DNA of 64,000 bases from Haloferula luteola (GTDB taxonomy: Bacteria > Verrucomicrobiota > Verrucomicrobiia > Verrucomicrobiales > Akkermansiaceae). The notes below the pieces were generated by a model, which saw only the letters and a program-made list of their open reading frames with translations, did not search any database and was not told the DNA's origin. Location: positions 1 through 64,000 of the forward strand of contig NZ_JACHFD010000016.1 of NCBI RefSeq assembly GCF_014201715.1, read 5' to 3'. Positions 52,410 to 60,743 of this stretch are shown here, piece after piece. The translations under genes were made by a program, and so were the position numbers. The first letter of the stretch is position 1. The number at the start of each line of letters is the position of its first letter.

Positions 52410-53144
52410 ATGTCCGGTCTTGCTCCTCGCCGGAATCCGGGGATGGTCGCGGTCGTGAAGCCCTACATCAATCTCGCTGAGGCAAGGCTTGCCGATGGAA
52501 CGGTGTTTTCCCTGCATCAGCATGATGGCATGTACTACCTCAAGAACGACGGTCGGGAGTTGATGAGCACGCGAATGACGTATTCCGAGCAGCTGTTAGC
52601 CGATTGGGGATGCGAGGGATTGGCGGAGGGGCATCCGAGACGCCCAGCGCATCCGAAGGTGCTGATTGGGGGGCTGGGGATGGGATTCACCTTGAAGCGG
52701 GCCCTGGAGGTGGTGGGTCACCCCGCGACGGTGGAGGTCGCCGAGTTGATGCCGGAAATCATTGCTTGGAATCGAACGTTTTTGGCGGAGCACAACGGGC
52801 CGATCCTTGAGGATGGCCGCACTCGCATTCACCAGGGCGACCTCTTCGAGTGCCTTGGGAAGTATGGCAAAGGTTCTCTGGATGCGCTGCTCGTGGATAT
52901 CGATGACGGGCCGGACATGTTGATCACTGAGGGGAATTCCCGACTCTATTCGCCTTCTTTTTTTGCCAAGGTCCGGGAGGTTTTGAAAGCGAACGCGTGT
53001 GCGGCGTATTGGATGGCGCATCCGACGCCGGAGTTCGAACGGAAGCTGGTTCGGGCAGGATTTCAGGTGGAGGCGATCCCGGTGAAGGCTCACGAAAAGG
53101 CCAAGAAGCCGCGACATTGCATTTACGTGGCCCGCAATCGATGA
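52410..53144 (+). CDS. spermidine-synthase-like methyltransferase-fold protein
   Basis: The 244-residue protein has the polyamine-synthase-type Rossmann fold: a short N-terminal beta domain with YYLKNDGRELMSTRMTYSEQ, then VLIGGLGMGFTLKRAL as the cofactor glycine loop, VEVAELMPEIIAWN for the acidic ribose-binding residue, and ALLVDIDDGPDMLI. The catalytic DAY/DST motif of true spermidine synthases is not clear; VDIDDG occupies that place. It may therefore be a spermidine-synthase-related protein with another role. The start at 52410 follows a G-rich tract at poor spacing; ATG at 52443 is an alternative. It converges with the membrane-anchored unknown gene. Confidence 0.75.
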   Translation: MSGLAPRRNPGMVAVVKPYINLAEARLADGTVFSLHQHDGMYYLKNDGRELMSTRMTYSEQLLADWGCEGLAEGHPRRPAHPKVLIGGLGMGFTLKRALEVVGHPATVEVAELMPEIIAWNRTFLAEHNGPILEDGRTRIHQGDLFECLGKYGKGSLDALLVDIDDGPDMLITEGNSRLYSPSFFAKVREVLKANACAAYWMAHPTPEFERKLVRAGFQVEAIPVKAHEKAKKPRHCIYVARNR

Positions 53145-53160
53145 GGGTGGGAGCGAAACT

Positions 53161-53943
53161 CTAATCCTCGGAATACAGATCGGCATTGGAGGCCTGAAAC
53201 TCGGGCTTGAGTCGCAGGGTGATGGTGGAGAGGTCGATGATCTTGGCTTTCCCAAAGGTCCATGAGCCGTCTTGGCCGTCGTGAGGAATCCCGGCGAGGA
53301 GATGGACGGCGTCTTCGGTGATCTTAAGAGTTCCCCCGGTGGGCTCGAAGTAAAAGGTGCGAAGGGTGCTGGACCATGAGCCCTGTTCGACCAGCTTGGG
53401 ATCGAGGTAGAAAACGGTGTGCGACGGCAGGTGTTCGATGCGGAGATCCGGGTAGCCGCTCCGTTGGTGCCGACCCTCTGTGGTGGGAGGGATGCCGACG
53501 CTGAGTTCCGGTTGGGCATCGAGGGTTTCCAGCAGGAGGTTTTCGAAGTAGCGCGAGGCTTCGTTGATTCGGCGGAGACCGCGGACCGGCGAGTCCGGTT
53601 GGCTGAGCACTTCAGAGGCGTGATCGAGGGCCTTACGAAGGGCATCGCAGACTTGGTCGTGGACGGGATTGCCAGGGCGGAGAGGGAGGACTTTTTTGCC
53701 GGAGGCGGCTTCCATCACGACTCCGAAGCGGAAGCGGCGATCGCCGAGGTGTTCTGCGGCCAGTTGGCGCACCAAGTCGGCGTCGAGTCGATCTCGGGAA
53801 TGGGATTCGATCTTGGCAATTTCGGCATCGACTTTTTTGAGCCTCTGGGTGGCGGGTCGTTTGGGCTCCCGGGTGAAGCTCCAGGCAAAGATTCCGAGAA
53901 AGCCGGCGAGGATGGCAAATCCGATGATTTTTCCGGGCTTCAT
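53161..53943 (-). CDS. membrane-anchored protein of unknown function
   Basis: This 260-residue protein begins with one hydrophobic segment (IIGFAILAGFLGIFAWSF) that should anchor it in the inner membrane. A helical charged linker follows (LKKVDAEIAKIESHSRDRLD), and then a mixed alpha/beta domain with no motif I can name (HLPSHTVFYLDPKLV, YFEPTGGTLKITEDAVHLL, TLRLKPEF). Its ATG overlaps the stop of the thymidine phosphorylase gene (TCAT on the plus strand), so the two are translationally coupled. That coupling is the only hint at a function. Confidence 0.75.
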   Translation of the reverse strand: MKPGKIIGFAILAGFLGIFAWSFTREPKRPATQRLKKVDAEIAKIESHSRDRLDADLVRQLAAEHLGDRRFRFGVVMEAASGKKVLPLRPGNPVHDQVCDALRKALDHASEVLSQPDSPVRGLRRINEASRYFENLLLETLDAQPELSVGIPPTTEGRHQRSGYPDLRIEHLPSHTVFYLDPKLVEQGSWSSTLRTFYFEPTGGTLKITEDAVHLLAGIPHDGQDGSWTFGKAKIIDLSTITLRLKPEFQASNADLYSED

Positions 53944-55172
53944 GGAGCGATGCGAAGGGCTTGGAGGACGAGGGCTTCGGCCATGTCGAAGTCGGAAGGG
54001 TGGCGGGCGTGAATGCGGCACACGGGATCGCCTTGGTGAAGTCGCTCGCCAGTTTTGACGAGCTGGTCGAAGCCGACGGCGAAATCGACACCATCTTCGG
54101 CCCGGGTGCGTCCGGCCCCGAGTTGTAGGGCGGCTTGGCCGATGAACCCGGCGTCGAGTCCGACGACGGTGCCGGTATCCGGCGCAGGAACCTCCCGAAT
54201 GATCGGGGCGAGGTGGATTTCCGCGAGCCTCGGGAGGGTCGCGGGATCGCCTCCTTGGGCGGCGACGAGGTCGTCGAATTTGGCGCGGGCGCTGCCGTTG
54301 TCGAGGAGTTGGGCCAGTTCTTCTCGAGAGATGGGGGCGATGGCTTCGGCAAGATCGAGTACGAGGTCGCGCAGATCGCTCGGCCCACCGCCTTCGAGGC
54401 AAGCGAGAGACTCGATGACTTCGAGGGCGTTTCCGACGGCTCGGCCCAGTGGCTCGGCCATGGGGTTGAGGAGGGCCTTCACTTCGACATTCATCTCCGC
54501 GCCGACGGCGATCATGGCATCGGCCAGGATGCGGGCGTCCGCTTCCGTTTTCATGAAGGCTCCCGAGCCAAATTTCACGTCGAGGACGAGCCGGTCGAGC
54601 GATTCGGCAAGCTTCTTTGACATGATGGATGCGGTGATCAAAGGGATCGAGGGGACGGTGCCGGTGACATCACGAAGGGCGTAGAGCTTGCGATCGGCGG
54701 GACAAAAGCGATCGGTTTGACCCATCATGACGACGCCGAGGGTGGCGAGTTGGCGCTGGGCTTCGTCCAGAGTGAGCCCGGTGCGGAAGCCGGGCATCGA
54801 TTCCAATTTGTCGAGGGTGCCGCCGGTGATGCCGAGGCCTCGACCCGAAACCATCGGGACGCGGGTGCCGGCACAAGCGAGGAGGGGAGCCAAGGGGAGG
54901 GAAACTTTGTCGCCAATTCCGCCGGTCGAGTGCTTGTCGACGACGGGCAATCCGGCGGGGTGTTCGAAGCGATCTCCACTTTCCCGCATCGCCTGGGTGA
55001 GGGCTGCGGTCTCCACAGGATTCATGCCACGGAAGAAAACCGCCATCGCCCATGCGGACATTTGGTAGTCCGCCACTTCGCCGCGAACGTAGCCATCGAT
55101 CAGGTGCCGAATTTCATCCGCGGACAACTCTCCGCCATCGCGCTTCCGCGAGATCAAGGTGGGAATGTGCAT
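53940..55172 (-). CDS. deoA: thymidine/pyrimidine nucleoside phosphorylase
   Basis: The 410-residue enzyme carries the full family signature: KHSTGGIGDKVSLPLAPLLA (residues 80-99), SGRGLGITGGTLDKLES and LDVKFGSGAFMKTEADA. The C-terminal alpha/beta domain is present (GLDAGFIGQAALQLGAGR, then VGFDQLVKTGERL). The reaction is phosphorolysis of thymidine (and perhaps uridine) to base and deoxyribose 1-phosphate in nucleotide salvage. Thymidine versus broad pyrimidine specificity cannot be read safely. The start at 55172 is the standard MHIPTLISRKRDG; the much longer open frame to 56003 is antisense to DUF3450 and rejected. It is coupled to the anchored unknown gene downstream. Confidence 0.93.
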   Translation of the reverse strand: MHIPTLISRKRDGGELSADEIRHLIDGYVRGEVADYQMSAWAMAVFFRGMNPVETAALTQAMRESGDRFEHPAGLPVVDKHSTGGIGDKVSLPLAPLLACAGTRVPMVSGRGLGITGGTLDKLESMPGFRTGLTLDEAQRQLATLGVVMMGQTDRFCPADRKLYALRDVTGTVPSIPLITASIMSKKLAESLDRLVLDVKFGSGAFMKTEADARILADAMIAVGAEMNVEVKALLNPMAEPLGRAVGNALEVIESLACLEGGGPSDLRDLVLDLAEAIAPISREELAQLLDNGSARAKFDDLVAAQGGDPATLPRLAEIHLAPIIREVPAPDTGTVVGLDAGFIGQAALQLGAGRTRAEDGVDFAVGFDQLVKTGERLHQGDPVCRIHARHPSDFDMAEALVLQALRIAP

Positions 55173-55409
55173 GTGACTTGAACTCTGAGGTGGCGGGAGG
55201 ATCGGCACAAGTACCAGGACCGCCGTCTTGGGAGTCCCATGGAGTTCAGAGTTGACCCGGGGCGGTCGATCGGACAAGACGGCGCCCCCTAAATGAGACG
55301 CATTCGCAACAGAAACGCAGGGAAATCTCCGTGGAGACGGGGAGGAGGGAAGGAGAGTGATCCGGGATCCGGCGTTGTGCTGAGGGCGGGGAGGGCTTAC
55401 CAAGCCGCC

Positions 55410-56147
55410 ATGCGAAGCTGGATCGCCCTTTCGGTGGGAGTTCTTCCCTTGTTGGCGCAGGAGAAAGTGCCGGATGCCCAGGTGGTGGAGCTGCGGGAAA
55501 CGATCGCCAAGGTGGTGGATGTGAAGACCCAGGCATCTGCTGAGCGGAGCGGTTGGGAGACGCAGAAGGCGGAGATGAGTGAGCTGTTGGGCTTGCATCG
55601 CCGGGAATTGGAACTGCTGAACGAGGAGTTGGAGAAGTCGGGGACCTCGGCCGGTGGAGATGACGAGCTCAAGACGGAGGCGGAGGAGGGGATTTCCCGC
55701 CTGAAGGCGGCTCGTCGCGAGGCGGGAGAGGCGGTGGCTCGCAATCGGGAGCGCGCATTGGCTTTGGCGGCACGGTTTCCGAAACCTCTGGCAGAGGACG
55801 CGATGCTGGAGTTGGCCGCATTGAAAGAGTGGCAACCCGGGGATGAACCCCGTGATGGGATTCAGGCCATCTTGGGATTGGTGACGAAGGCAGAGCAATT
55901 CAATCGCCGCATCACCCGAGGTCAGGAGGTGCGCGATGGGCGTGAAGTCGAGGTGCTTTATCTTGGATTGGCGAGGGCTTACTACGCGGACCGTAGTGGT
56001 CATGCAGGGATTGGGATTCCGGCAAATGGGGGATGGAAATGGGAGAGCCGGCCGGAGATTGCCAAGGAAGTTTTGAAGGCCTTCGACGAGTTGGACCGCA
56101 AGCGGCCGCCGGAGTTGGTGGAACTGCCGGTGAAAATCGAATCGTGA
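55410..56147 (+). CDS. DUF3450 protein of a TonB2-type operon
   Basis: This 245-residue protein has a signal peptide (MRSWIALSVGVLPLLAQ), then a long coiled coil (about 20-105; VVELRETIAKVVDVKTQ, ELLNEELEKSG). The DUF3450 C-terminal part follows, with YLGLARAYYADRSGHAGIG. In Vibrio and related bacteria a DUF3450 gene opens the ttpC-exbB2-exbD2-tonB2 operon; the same order is seen here, with the next ATG two bases after this stop. The role is probably periplasmic support of the TonB complex. The start at 55410 is the signal-peptide ATG. Confidence 0.88.
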   Translation: MRSWIALSVGVLPLLAQEKVPDAQVVELRETIAKVVDVKTQASAERSGWETQKAEMSELLGLHRRELELLNEELEKSGTSAGGDDELKTEAEEGISRLKAARREAGEAVARNRERALALAARFPKPLAEDAMLELAALKEWQPGDEPRDGIQAILGLVTKAEQFNRRITRGQEVRDGREVEVLYLGLARAYYADRSGHAGIGIPANGGWKWESRPEIAKEVLKAFDELDRKRPPELVELPVKIES

Positions 56148-56149
56148 GC

Positions 56150-57499
56150 ATGGCGATGAATTTCATGAAATGGATGAGCTGGGCGGCTCTGCTGGTGATG
56201 CCGGCGATGGCGCAGGTGACGGTGCCCGATGCTCTGGCGACGGCGAAAAAGGATCTGGCGACGGCTCTGGAGCAGTTGGAAACGGTGCGCTCGGAGATCT
56301 CGAAGGAAAAGCCGGCCTTGGCGGGCGAGTTCGAAACGGTCGAGCAGGAGTTGGCGGAAAAGCGTCGCTTGGTGCGCATTGCGCGGACGGCGGTCGAGGA
56401 TCGGGAGCGAGCCATGCGGCAACTGGAGCGGGAGCGCACGGTGCGCGGGCAGGATGCTGGATTTTTGGCGGGCTTGTTGAAGGATCAGGCGTTGAAGGTG
56501 GCGACTTTGTCGGGACCGGGAGAACCGAGTTTGGCGGTCGATGCCGAATTGCTGGCGCGGGATGCGGAGGATGTTTCGATGGCATTGACGGAACGGCTCG
56601 GAGTGCTGGATGCCTCGTTGGATCGGCTTGAGGCTCTCATGGGAGGTTCCACGGCAGCGGGTCGTGCGGCGACTGCGGAGGGTGAAGTGTTGGAAGGCAC
56701 TTTTGCCGCTGCAGGTCCGTTGGCTTGGTTTGAAGGGGGCGGCCAGGGTGGGCCCGTTCTTTGGGAGCGTGGAGAAAGTCTTCCCAAGCTTTCAGGCAGG
56801 GACGAGGTGGGTCCGTTGTTCCGTGGCGCCGAGGCCGAGTTGGGGCTGGACGTGACGGGTGGCAAAGCCCGTGCTTTGGAGGAAGTCGGAGGTGGGCCGG
56901 TGGATTTGGTGCGCAAGGGGGGATTGTGGGTGTGGCCGATTTTGATTTTGGCGCTGATCAGCCTGGTGCTGGGAATTCTGAAGGTGGTGCAGTTTTCGGC
57001 CTACCGAGAGCCCGGGGAGGCTTGGGTCACGGCGATTCTCGCTGCCTTGAGGGTGGGAGATCGCGGCAAGGCGGCCGAGTTGGCGGGCAAGCCGAAGCAT
57101 CCTGCAGCTGCGGTGATGGCTCGCCTGGTGGAGCTTTCCGGGAATACGGCCGATGTCGTGGAAGAGACTCTCTATGAGCAGTTGATGGGAGTGCAGAGCA
57201 AGGCAACGGCGTTGTTGCCGGTGATCGCCGTGACGGCGGCCACGGCCCCCTTGCTGGGATTGCTGGGCACGGTTTCCGGGATGATCCGGACTTTCAATTT
57301 GATCACGGTGTTTGGTTCGGGAGATCCGAAACCTTTGGCAGGCGGGATTTCTGAGGCGTTGATCACCACGCTGTTCGGGCTGGTGGTGGCGATTCCAGCG
57401 CTGATTTTGCACGCTTTTCTGTCGCGGCGAAGCCAAGGGATCGTGCAATCGACTGAGCGGCTGGGGCTGACGTTTGTGAACGCGCAACGGGCCAAATGA
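56150..57499 (+). CDS. TtpC-like extended ExbB/TolQ proton-channel protein
   Basis: The 449-residue protein has a signal peptide, then about 240 periplasmic residues with a coiled coil (ALATAKKDLATALEQLETV, ELAEKRRLVRIARTAVEDRE). A MotA/TolQ/ExbB channel domain follows: WVWPILILALISLVLGILKVV, TAATAPLLGLLGTVSGMI, and ITTLFGLVVAIPALILHAFL. The conserved threonine-rich TVSGMI and TTLFGL segments fit the proton path. A long N-terminal extension on ExbB is the mark of TtpC in the Vibrio TonB2 system. The gene overlaps the next exbB by ATGA. Confidence 0.9.
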   Translation: MAMNFMKWMSWAALLVMPAMAQVTVPDALATAKKDLATALEQLETVRSEISKEKPALAGEFETVEQELAEKRRLVRIARTAVEDRERAMRQLERERTVRGQDAGFLAGLLKDQALKVATLSGPGEPSLAVDAELLARDAEDVSMALTERLGVLDASLDRLEALMGGSTAAGRAATAEGEVLEGTFAAAGPLAWFEGGGQGGPVLWERGESLPKLSGRDEVGPLFRGAEAELGLDVTGGKARALEEVGGGPVDLVRKGGLWVWPILILALISLVLGILKVVQFSAYREPGEAWVTAILAALRVGDRGKAAELAGKPKHPAAAVMARLVELSGNTADVVEETLYEQLMGVQSKATALLPVIAVTAATAPLLGLLGTVSGMIRTFNLITVFGSGDPKPLAGGISEALITTLFGLVVAIPALILHAFLSRRSQGIVQSTERLGLTFVNAQRAK

Positions 57500-58050
57500 A
57501 GAACGCAATCCTCACGACTCTGAATGAAGGCGGGCTCACTCTGTGGGCGCTGCTCGGATTGGCGGTGATGATTTACTCGTTGGTCTACGTCGTTTGGCGG
57601 CACGGTCGGAAGCTACGGCTTCGAGTGGATGCCGGGGCGTGGAAGAAGCCGATGGCGGTGGCGGGGGATTTGCCGTGGACGACGGAGCGTCCGGGTCCGC
57701 GCGAGTGGACGCGACGTTTTGCCAGTTTTGAGTTGGAGGAGATCGCATGGGTAGAACGGCGTCTGCCGTTTCTCGGAGTGCTGATTGCTGCGGCACCCTT
57801 GCTGGGTTTGCTGGGCACGGTGGCAGGCATGTTGGTGAGTTTTGCGGGCATGGCTTCGGGTGGGTCCTCTCCCCCGATCGATACCATCTCCGCTGGAATT
57901 TCCCGTGCCTTGGTGACGACCCAGGCAGGATTGGTGATTGCGATTCCCGCCGCCTTCCTGCTGGCCTTGTTGAAGCGACAATCCGAGTCGACCCATCTTG
58001 AGCTGCAGCGTCAGCTCCACGAAGAACTTCAAGGAGGCCAGATCGCATGA
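57496..58050 (+). CDS. exbB: ExbB/TolQ-type proton channel subunit
   Basis: The 184-residue inner-membrane protein is a short ExbB of the TonB2 type: one segment near residues 15-33 (LWALLGLAVMIYSLVYVVW), then LGVLIAAAPLLGLLGTVAGM and TTQAGLVIAIPAAFLLALL. With ExbD it forms the proton channel that energises TonB. It overlaps its neighbours by ATGA on both sides, which suggests translational coupling and fixed stoichiometry. Confidence 0.92.
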   Translation: MKNAILTTLNEGGLTLWALLGLAVMIYSLVYVVWRHGRKLRLRVDAGAWKKPMAVAGDLPWTTERPGPREWTRRFASFELEEIAWVERRLPFLGVLIAAAPLLGLLGTVAGMLVSFAGMASGGSSPPIDTISAGISRALVTTQAGLVIAIPAAFLLALLKRQSESTHLELQRQLHEELQGGQIA

Positions 58051-58451
58051 GACGTTTTCGCCATAGTACGACAGACGACACGGTGAGCACGGTGGACATT
58101 TCGCCCCTCATCGACGTGGTGTTCCTGTTGCTGATTTTCTTCATTGTTACCACGGTGTTTGTGAAAGAGACCGGGGTGGAGGTGTCGAAGCCGCGGGCTG
58201 CGAGTTCTCAAGATCTCGAGAAGCAGGCGATCCTGATTGCGGTGACATCGGAGGGCCGAGTTTGGCATGGGGGGCGGGAGATTGGCATGGATGGGGTGCG
58301 TGCTGTGGTCGCGGCCTTGCTGGAAGAAGATGGCCAGATGCCCGTGATCATCCGGGCGGATGCCGCGGCACCCACGGAATCGACGGTGCGGGTGCTCGAT
58401 GCCGCGAAGTTGGCCGGAGCAGAATCCGTCTCATTGGCGACTGAGAAATGA
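58047..58451 (+). CDS. exbD: ExbD/TolR-type protein
   Basis: The 134-residue protein has the N-terminal membrane segment with the essential aspartate, VDISPLIDVVFLLLIFFIVT (Asp near residue 23). The periplasmic ExbD domain follows (AILIAVTSEGRVWHG, then MPVIIRADAAAPTESTVRVL). It partners the ExbB proteins and TonB. It overlaps both neighbours by ATGA. Confidence 0.94.
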   Translation: MRRFRHSTTDDTVSTVDISPLIDVVFLLLIFFIVTTVFVKETGVEVSKPRAASSQDLEKQAILIAVTSEGRVWHGGREIGMDGVRAVVAALLEEDGQMPVIIRADAAAPTESTVRVLDAAKLAGAESVSLATEK

Positions 58452-59164
58452 AGATTTCGGGCATGGTGGTGGGAGTGGCGATGGCCGCGTTATTATTGGC
58501 GCTGCTTGCGCTGACGCGTCTGCTGACGCCGCCCTCGAAGGTGCCGGACATCGAATTGAGGGAAATTGAAATCACCTCGTTGCCGGAACCTCCACCGCCG
58601 CCACCGGAGGACGAGCCACCGCCCGATGCTCCGCCACCGCCCCCGGCGCTGACGGAGGTCGCTGAGGTTCCCGATCCGTCGATGGTACCGATTCCTAAGG
58701 CGGATGTGCCGATGGATGTGACCATGCCGGTGGATCCCTTTTTTACGGATATCGCTCCTTCGCCCTTGCCGCAGCCGGTGGTGGAAGCGAAGCCGCGGCC
58801 GCGGCCGGTTGAGCGCCTGTCGCGCCCCGCCCCGCCTGCCAAGCCACGACCTGTGCCCAAACCGGCGATGAAGTCGAGCTATGCGGTGAGTGAGTTGGAC
58901 GGCAAGCCGCGCCTGCTGCGTCATGGACGAGCTTCATTCCCACCAGCCTTGTCGCGGCGGGGGGTGAATCAGGGGACGGTGACTCTGCGGGTGGAGTTGA
59001 GCACTAGTGGCGGCGTGACGGTGTTGGGGGTGATTTCTTCCACTCACGCTGAATTGGTGGCGGCAGCCAAACGGGTGGCTTCGGGTTCGAGATTCACGGC
59101 GCCCACGAAGAATGGTCAGCGGGTCAAGGCGGTGATGTCCTGGCCGATCGTGATTCGAAAGTAG
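58448..59164 (+). CDS. tonB: TonB protein (TonB2-type)
   Basis: The 238-residue protein has one N-terminal membrane anchor (VVGVAMAALLLALLALTRLL) and a proline-rich periplasmic linker (PEPPPPPPEDEPPP and later AKPRPRPVERLSRP). The C-terminal TonB domain (about 160-238) has FPPALSRRGVNQGTVTLRVE, GGVTVLGVISSTH and VMSWPIVI. It transmits proton-motive force to outer-membrane receptors. The gene closes the ATGA-overlapping exbB-exbD-tonB run; the next gene is 209 bases on. Confidence 0.92.
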   Translation: MKISGMVVGVAMAALLLALLALTRLLTPPSKVPDIELREIEITSLPEPPPPPPEDEPPPDAPPPPPALTEVAEVPDPSMVPIPKADVPMDVTMPVDPFFTDIAPSPLPQPVVEAKPRPRPVERLSRPAPPAKPRPVPKPAMKSSYAVSELDGKPRLLRHGRASFPPALSRRGVNQGTVTLRVELSTSGGVTVLGVISSTHAELVAAAKRVASGSRFTAPTKNGQRVKAVMSWPIVIRK

Positions 59165-59373
59165 GAGCCGCCTTGGAACCTTCATTTATCAGCTCGAAAT
59201 CCACCATGTCCGCGCAACGATACGACGATGTGACCGAACGACGATTCGGAGACCCGAGAGGAGGGATCCGTACTGGCGAGGGAGTCGCCCGGCGGGATTT
59301 CAGGGCCACCGTCGGATTGCAACGAGATGCTCACCCTTTTCTTTTTCGGCTTCGGAGCCGCACGGAACGACAG

Positions 59374-60738
59374 ATGCCTATGAAAACGCTTCCTTGGATC
59401 ATTGGATACGCCTTGTTGGGGATGGGATCGAGCCTGCATGCGGCGGAAGCGCTCCCGCTTTCTCCGTCGTTCTGGCGAGACCCGGCGTTTGTGAAATCGT
59501 TCAATGGAAGCTATCGGATTGAGGCACGGATTGAGCCGGTGGTTTCGACGGAGGAACGAGGATTGCTGGTGCAGGTGCAGGAGTTGATGGAAGCGGGAAA
59601 TCGCCGATCCGCGCTGGCAAAGCTCAAGGAGAGTTCTTTAACCTCAAAGTCTGCGGCGCTGACCTTCAATTTGGGCAATTTGGAGTTCGAAGAAGGGAAC
59701 ATGGAGGCGGCGGAGAAGGCTTATGAGGGTGCGATTGAAAGCTATCCGTCCTTTCGCCGGGCTCATCGCAATCTCGGCGTGGTGCTGGTGAGGGCGGACA
59801 AGCATGAAGCGGCGCTGAAACACCTGATCGAAGCCGTGAAGCTGGGAGATTCGGATGGATCGACCTACGGATTGCTGGCCTATTGTCGGCTGCAACAGGG
59901 CGAGTGGGCGAGTGCCCTGCAAGCCTACCGGATGGCGCAGGTGAGCGAGCCGGATGCCGTGGAGTGGAAAGCGGGCGTGGCCCAGTGCCTGCAGCAACTT
60001 GAAGCGCAGGATGAGGCCGTTGCCTTGCTCGATGAAGTGATTCGCGAGCGTCCGGAAGAGGCCAGCTATGCGGTGCTTCAGGCGAGCCTGTTGATCGAAC
60101 TGGGGCGAATTTCCGATGCGGTCAAGACGCTTGAGTTGCCGCGGCGCTTGGAACGTCTTGATGGCGATGGGTTGGTTCTTTTGGCAGAGTTGAATCTGCG
60201 GGAGCAACGGCCTGAGGAAGCGATGAGTCGATTGGAAGGGGCATTCTCTGGGAAGTCGGCGCCCTCCGAGGCGCGAGCGATGGGCACCTTGGGGTTTGCC
60301 TGCTCGGTGCGCGAGTGGGAGGTGGCTCGACTGCTCCTTGCCAAGGTCAAGGCGATGGTGACCGGGGAGGCTCCGCGTGCCTTGCGGTTGGCAGAGGCGA
60401 AACTGGAGATCGATGCCGGAGAATCTCCGGAAAAGGGGGCGAGCTTGCTGAAGGCACTCATTGATGAGGATCCCACCGACGGCGTGGCTCTGCTGGAACT
60501 CGGGAAATACGAGATTTCTGGTGGAAAGAACGGCGAAGGTGAATTGCTGTTGGAGCGGGCCACCGCCGTGGAGGGATCGGCGGCGGATGCTTGGGTGGAA
60601 ATCGCCAAACTGCGGGTGGCAGAATCGCGATTCGGAGCGGCGTTGAAAGCCGTGGACGAAGCGCTGAAGCTGCGACCGGGTGGGTCCTTGGAGACCTATC
60701 GGGAAAGCCTGGCGAAGTTGGCGGATGCAGCGAGTTGA
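59374..60738 (+). CDS. TPR protein of the TonB2 operon
   Basis: The 454-residue protein has a signal peptide (LPWIIGYALLGMGSSLHA) and many tetratricopeptide repeats, for example LTFNLGNLEFEEGNMEAAEK, AHRNLGVVLVRADKHEAALK and ALLELGKYEISGGKNGEGEL. A TPR protein encoded after tonB2 is part of the same cluster in Vibrio-type systems. It is probably periplasmic and may organise the complex. The start at 59374 has GGA upstream; ATG at 59380 is two codons later. The following TPR gene starts five bases after this stop. Confidence 0.85.
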   Translation: MPMKTLPWIIGYALLGMGSSLHAAEALPLSPSFWRDPAFVKSFNGSYRIEARIEPVVSTEERGLLVQVQELMEAGNRRSALAKLKESSLTSKSAALTFNLGNLEFEEGNMEAAEKAYEGAIESYPSFRRAHRNLGVVLVRADKHEAALKHLIEAVKLGDSDGSTYGLLAYCRLQQGEWASALQAYRMAQVSEPDAVEWKAGVAQCLQQLEAQDEAVALLDEVIRERPEEASYAVLQASLLIELGRISDAVKTLELPRRLERLDGDGLVLLAELNLREQRPEEAMSRLEGAFSGKSAPSEARAMGTLGFACSVREWEVARLLLAKVKAMVTGEAPRALRLAEAKLEIDAGESPEKGASLLKALIDEDPTDGVALLELGKYEISGGKNGEGELLLERATAVEGSAADAWVEIAKLRVAESRFGAALKAVDEALKLRPGGSLETYRESLAKLADAAS

Positions 60739-60743
60739 CGATC

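Noticed and set aside
52596-53645. 349-residue minus-strand frame
   Set aside because: It runs across two convergent genes in another frame and has Pro/Ser/Arg-rich random sequence.
55173-56003. N-terminal extension of the thymidine phosphorylase frame
   Set aside because: It would be antisense to the DUF3450 gene; family members begin at MHIPTLI-type sequence, at 55172.
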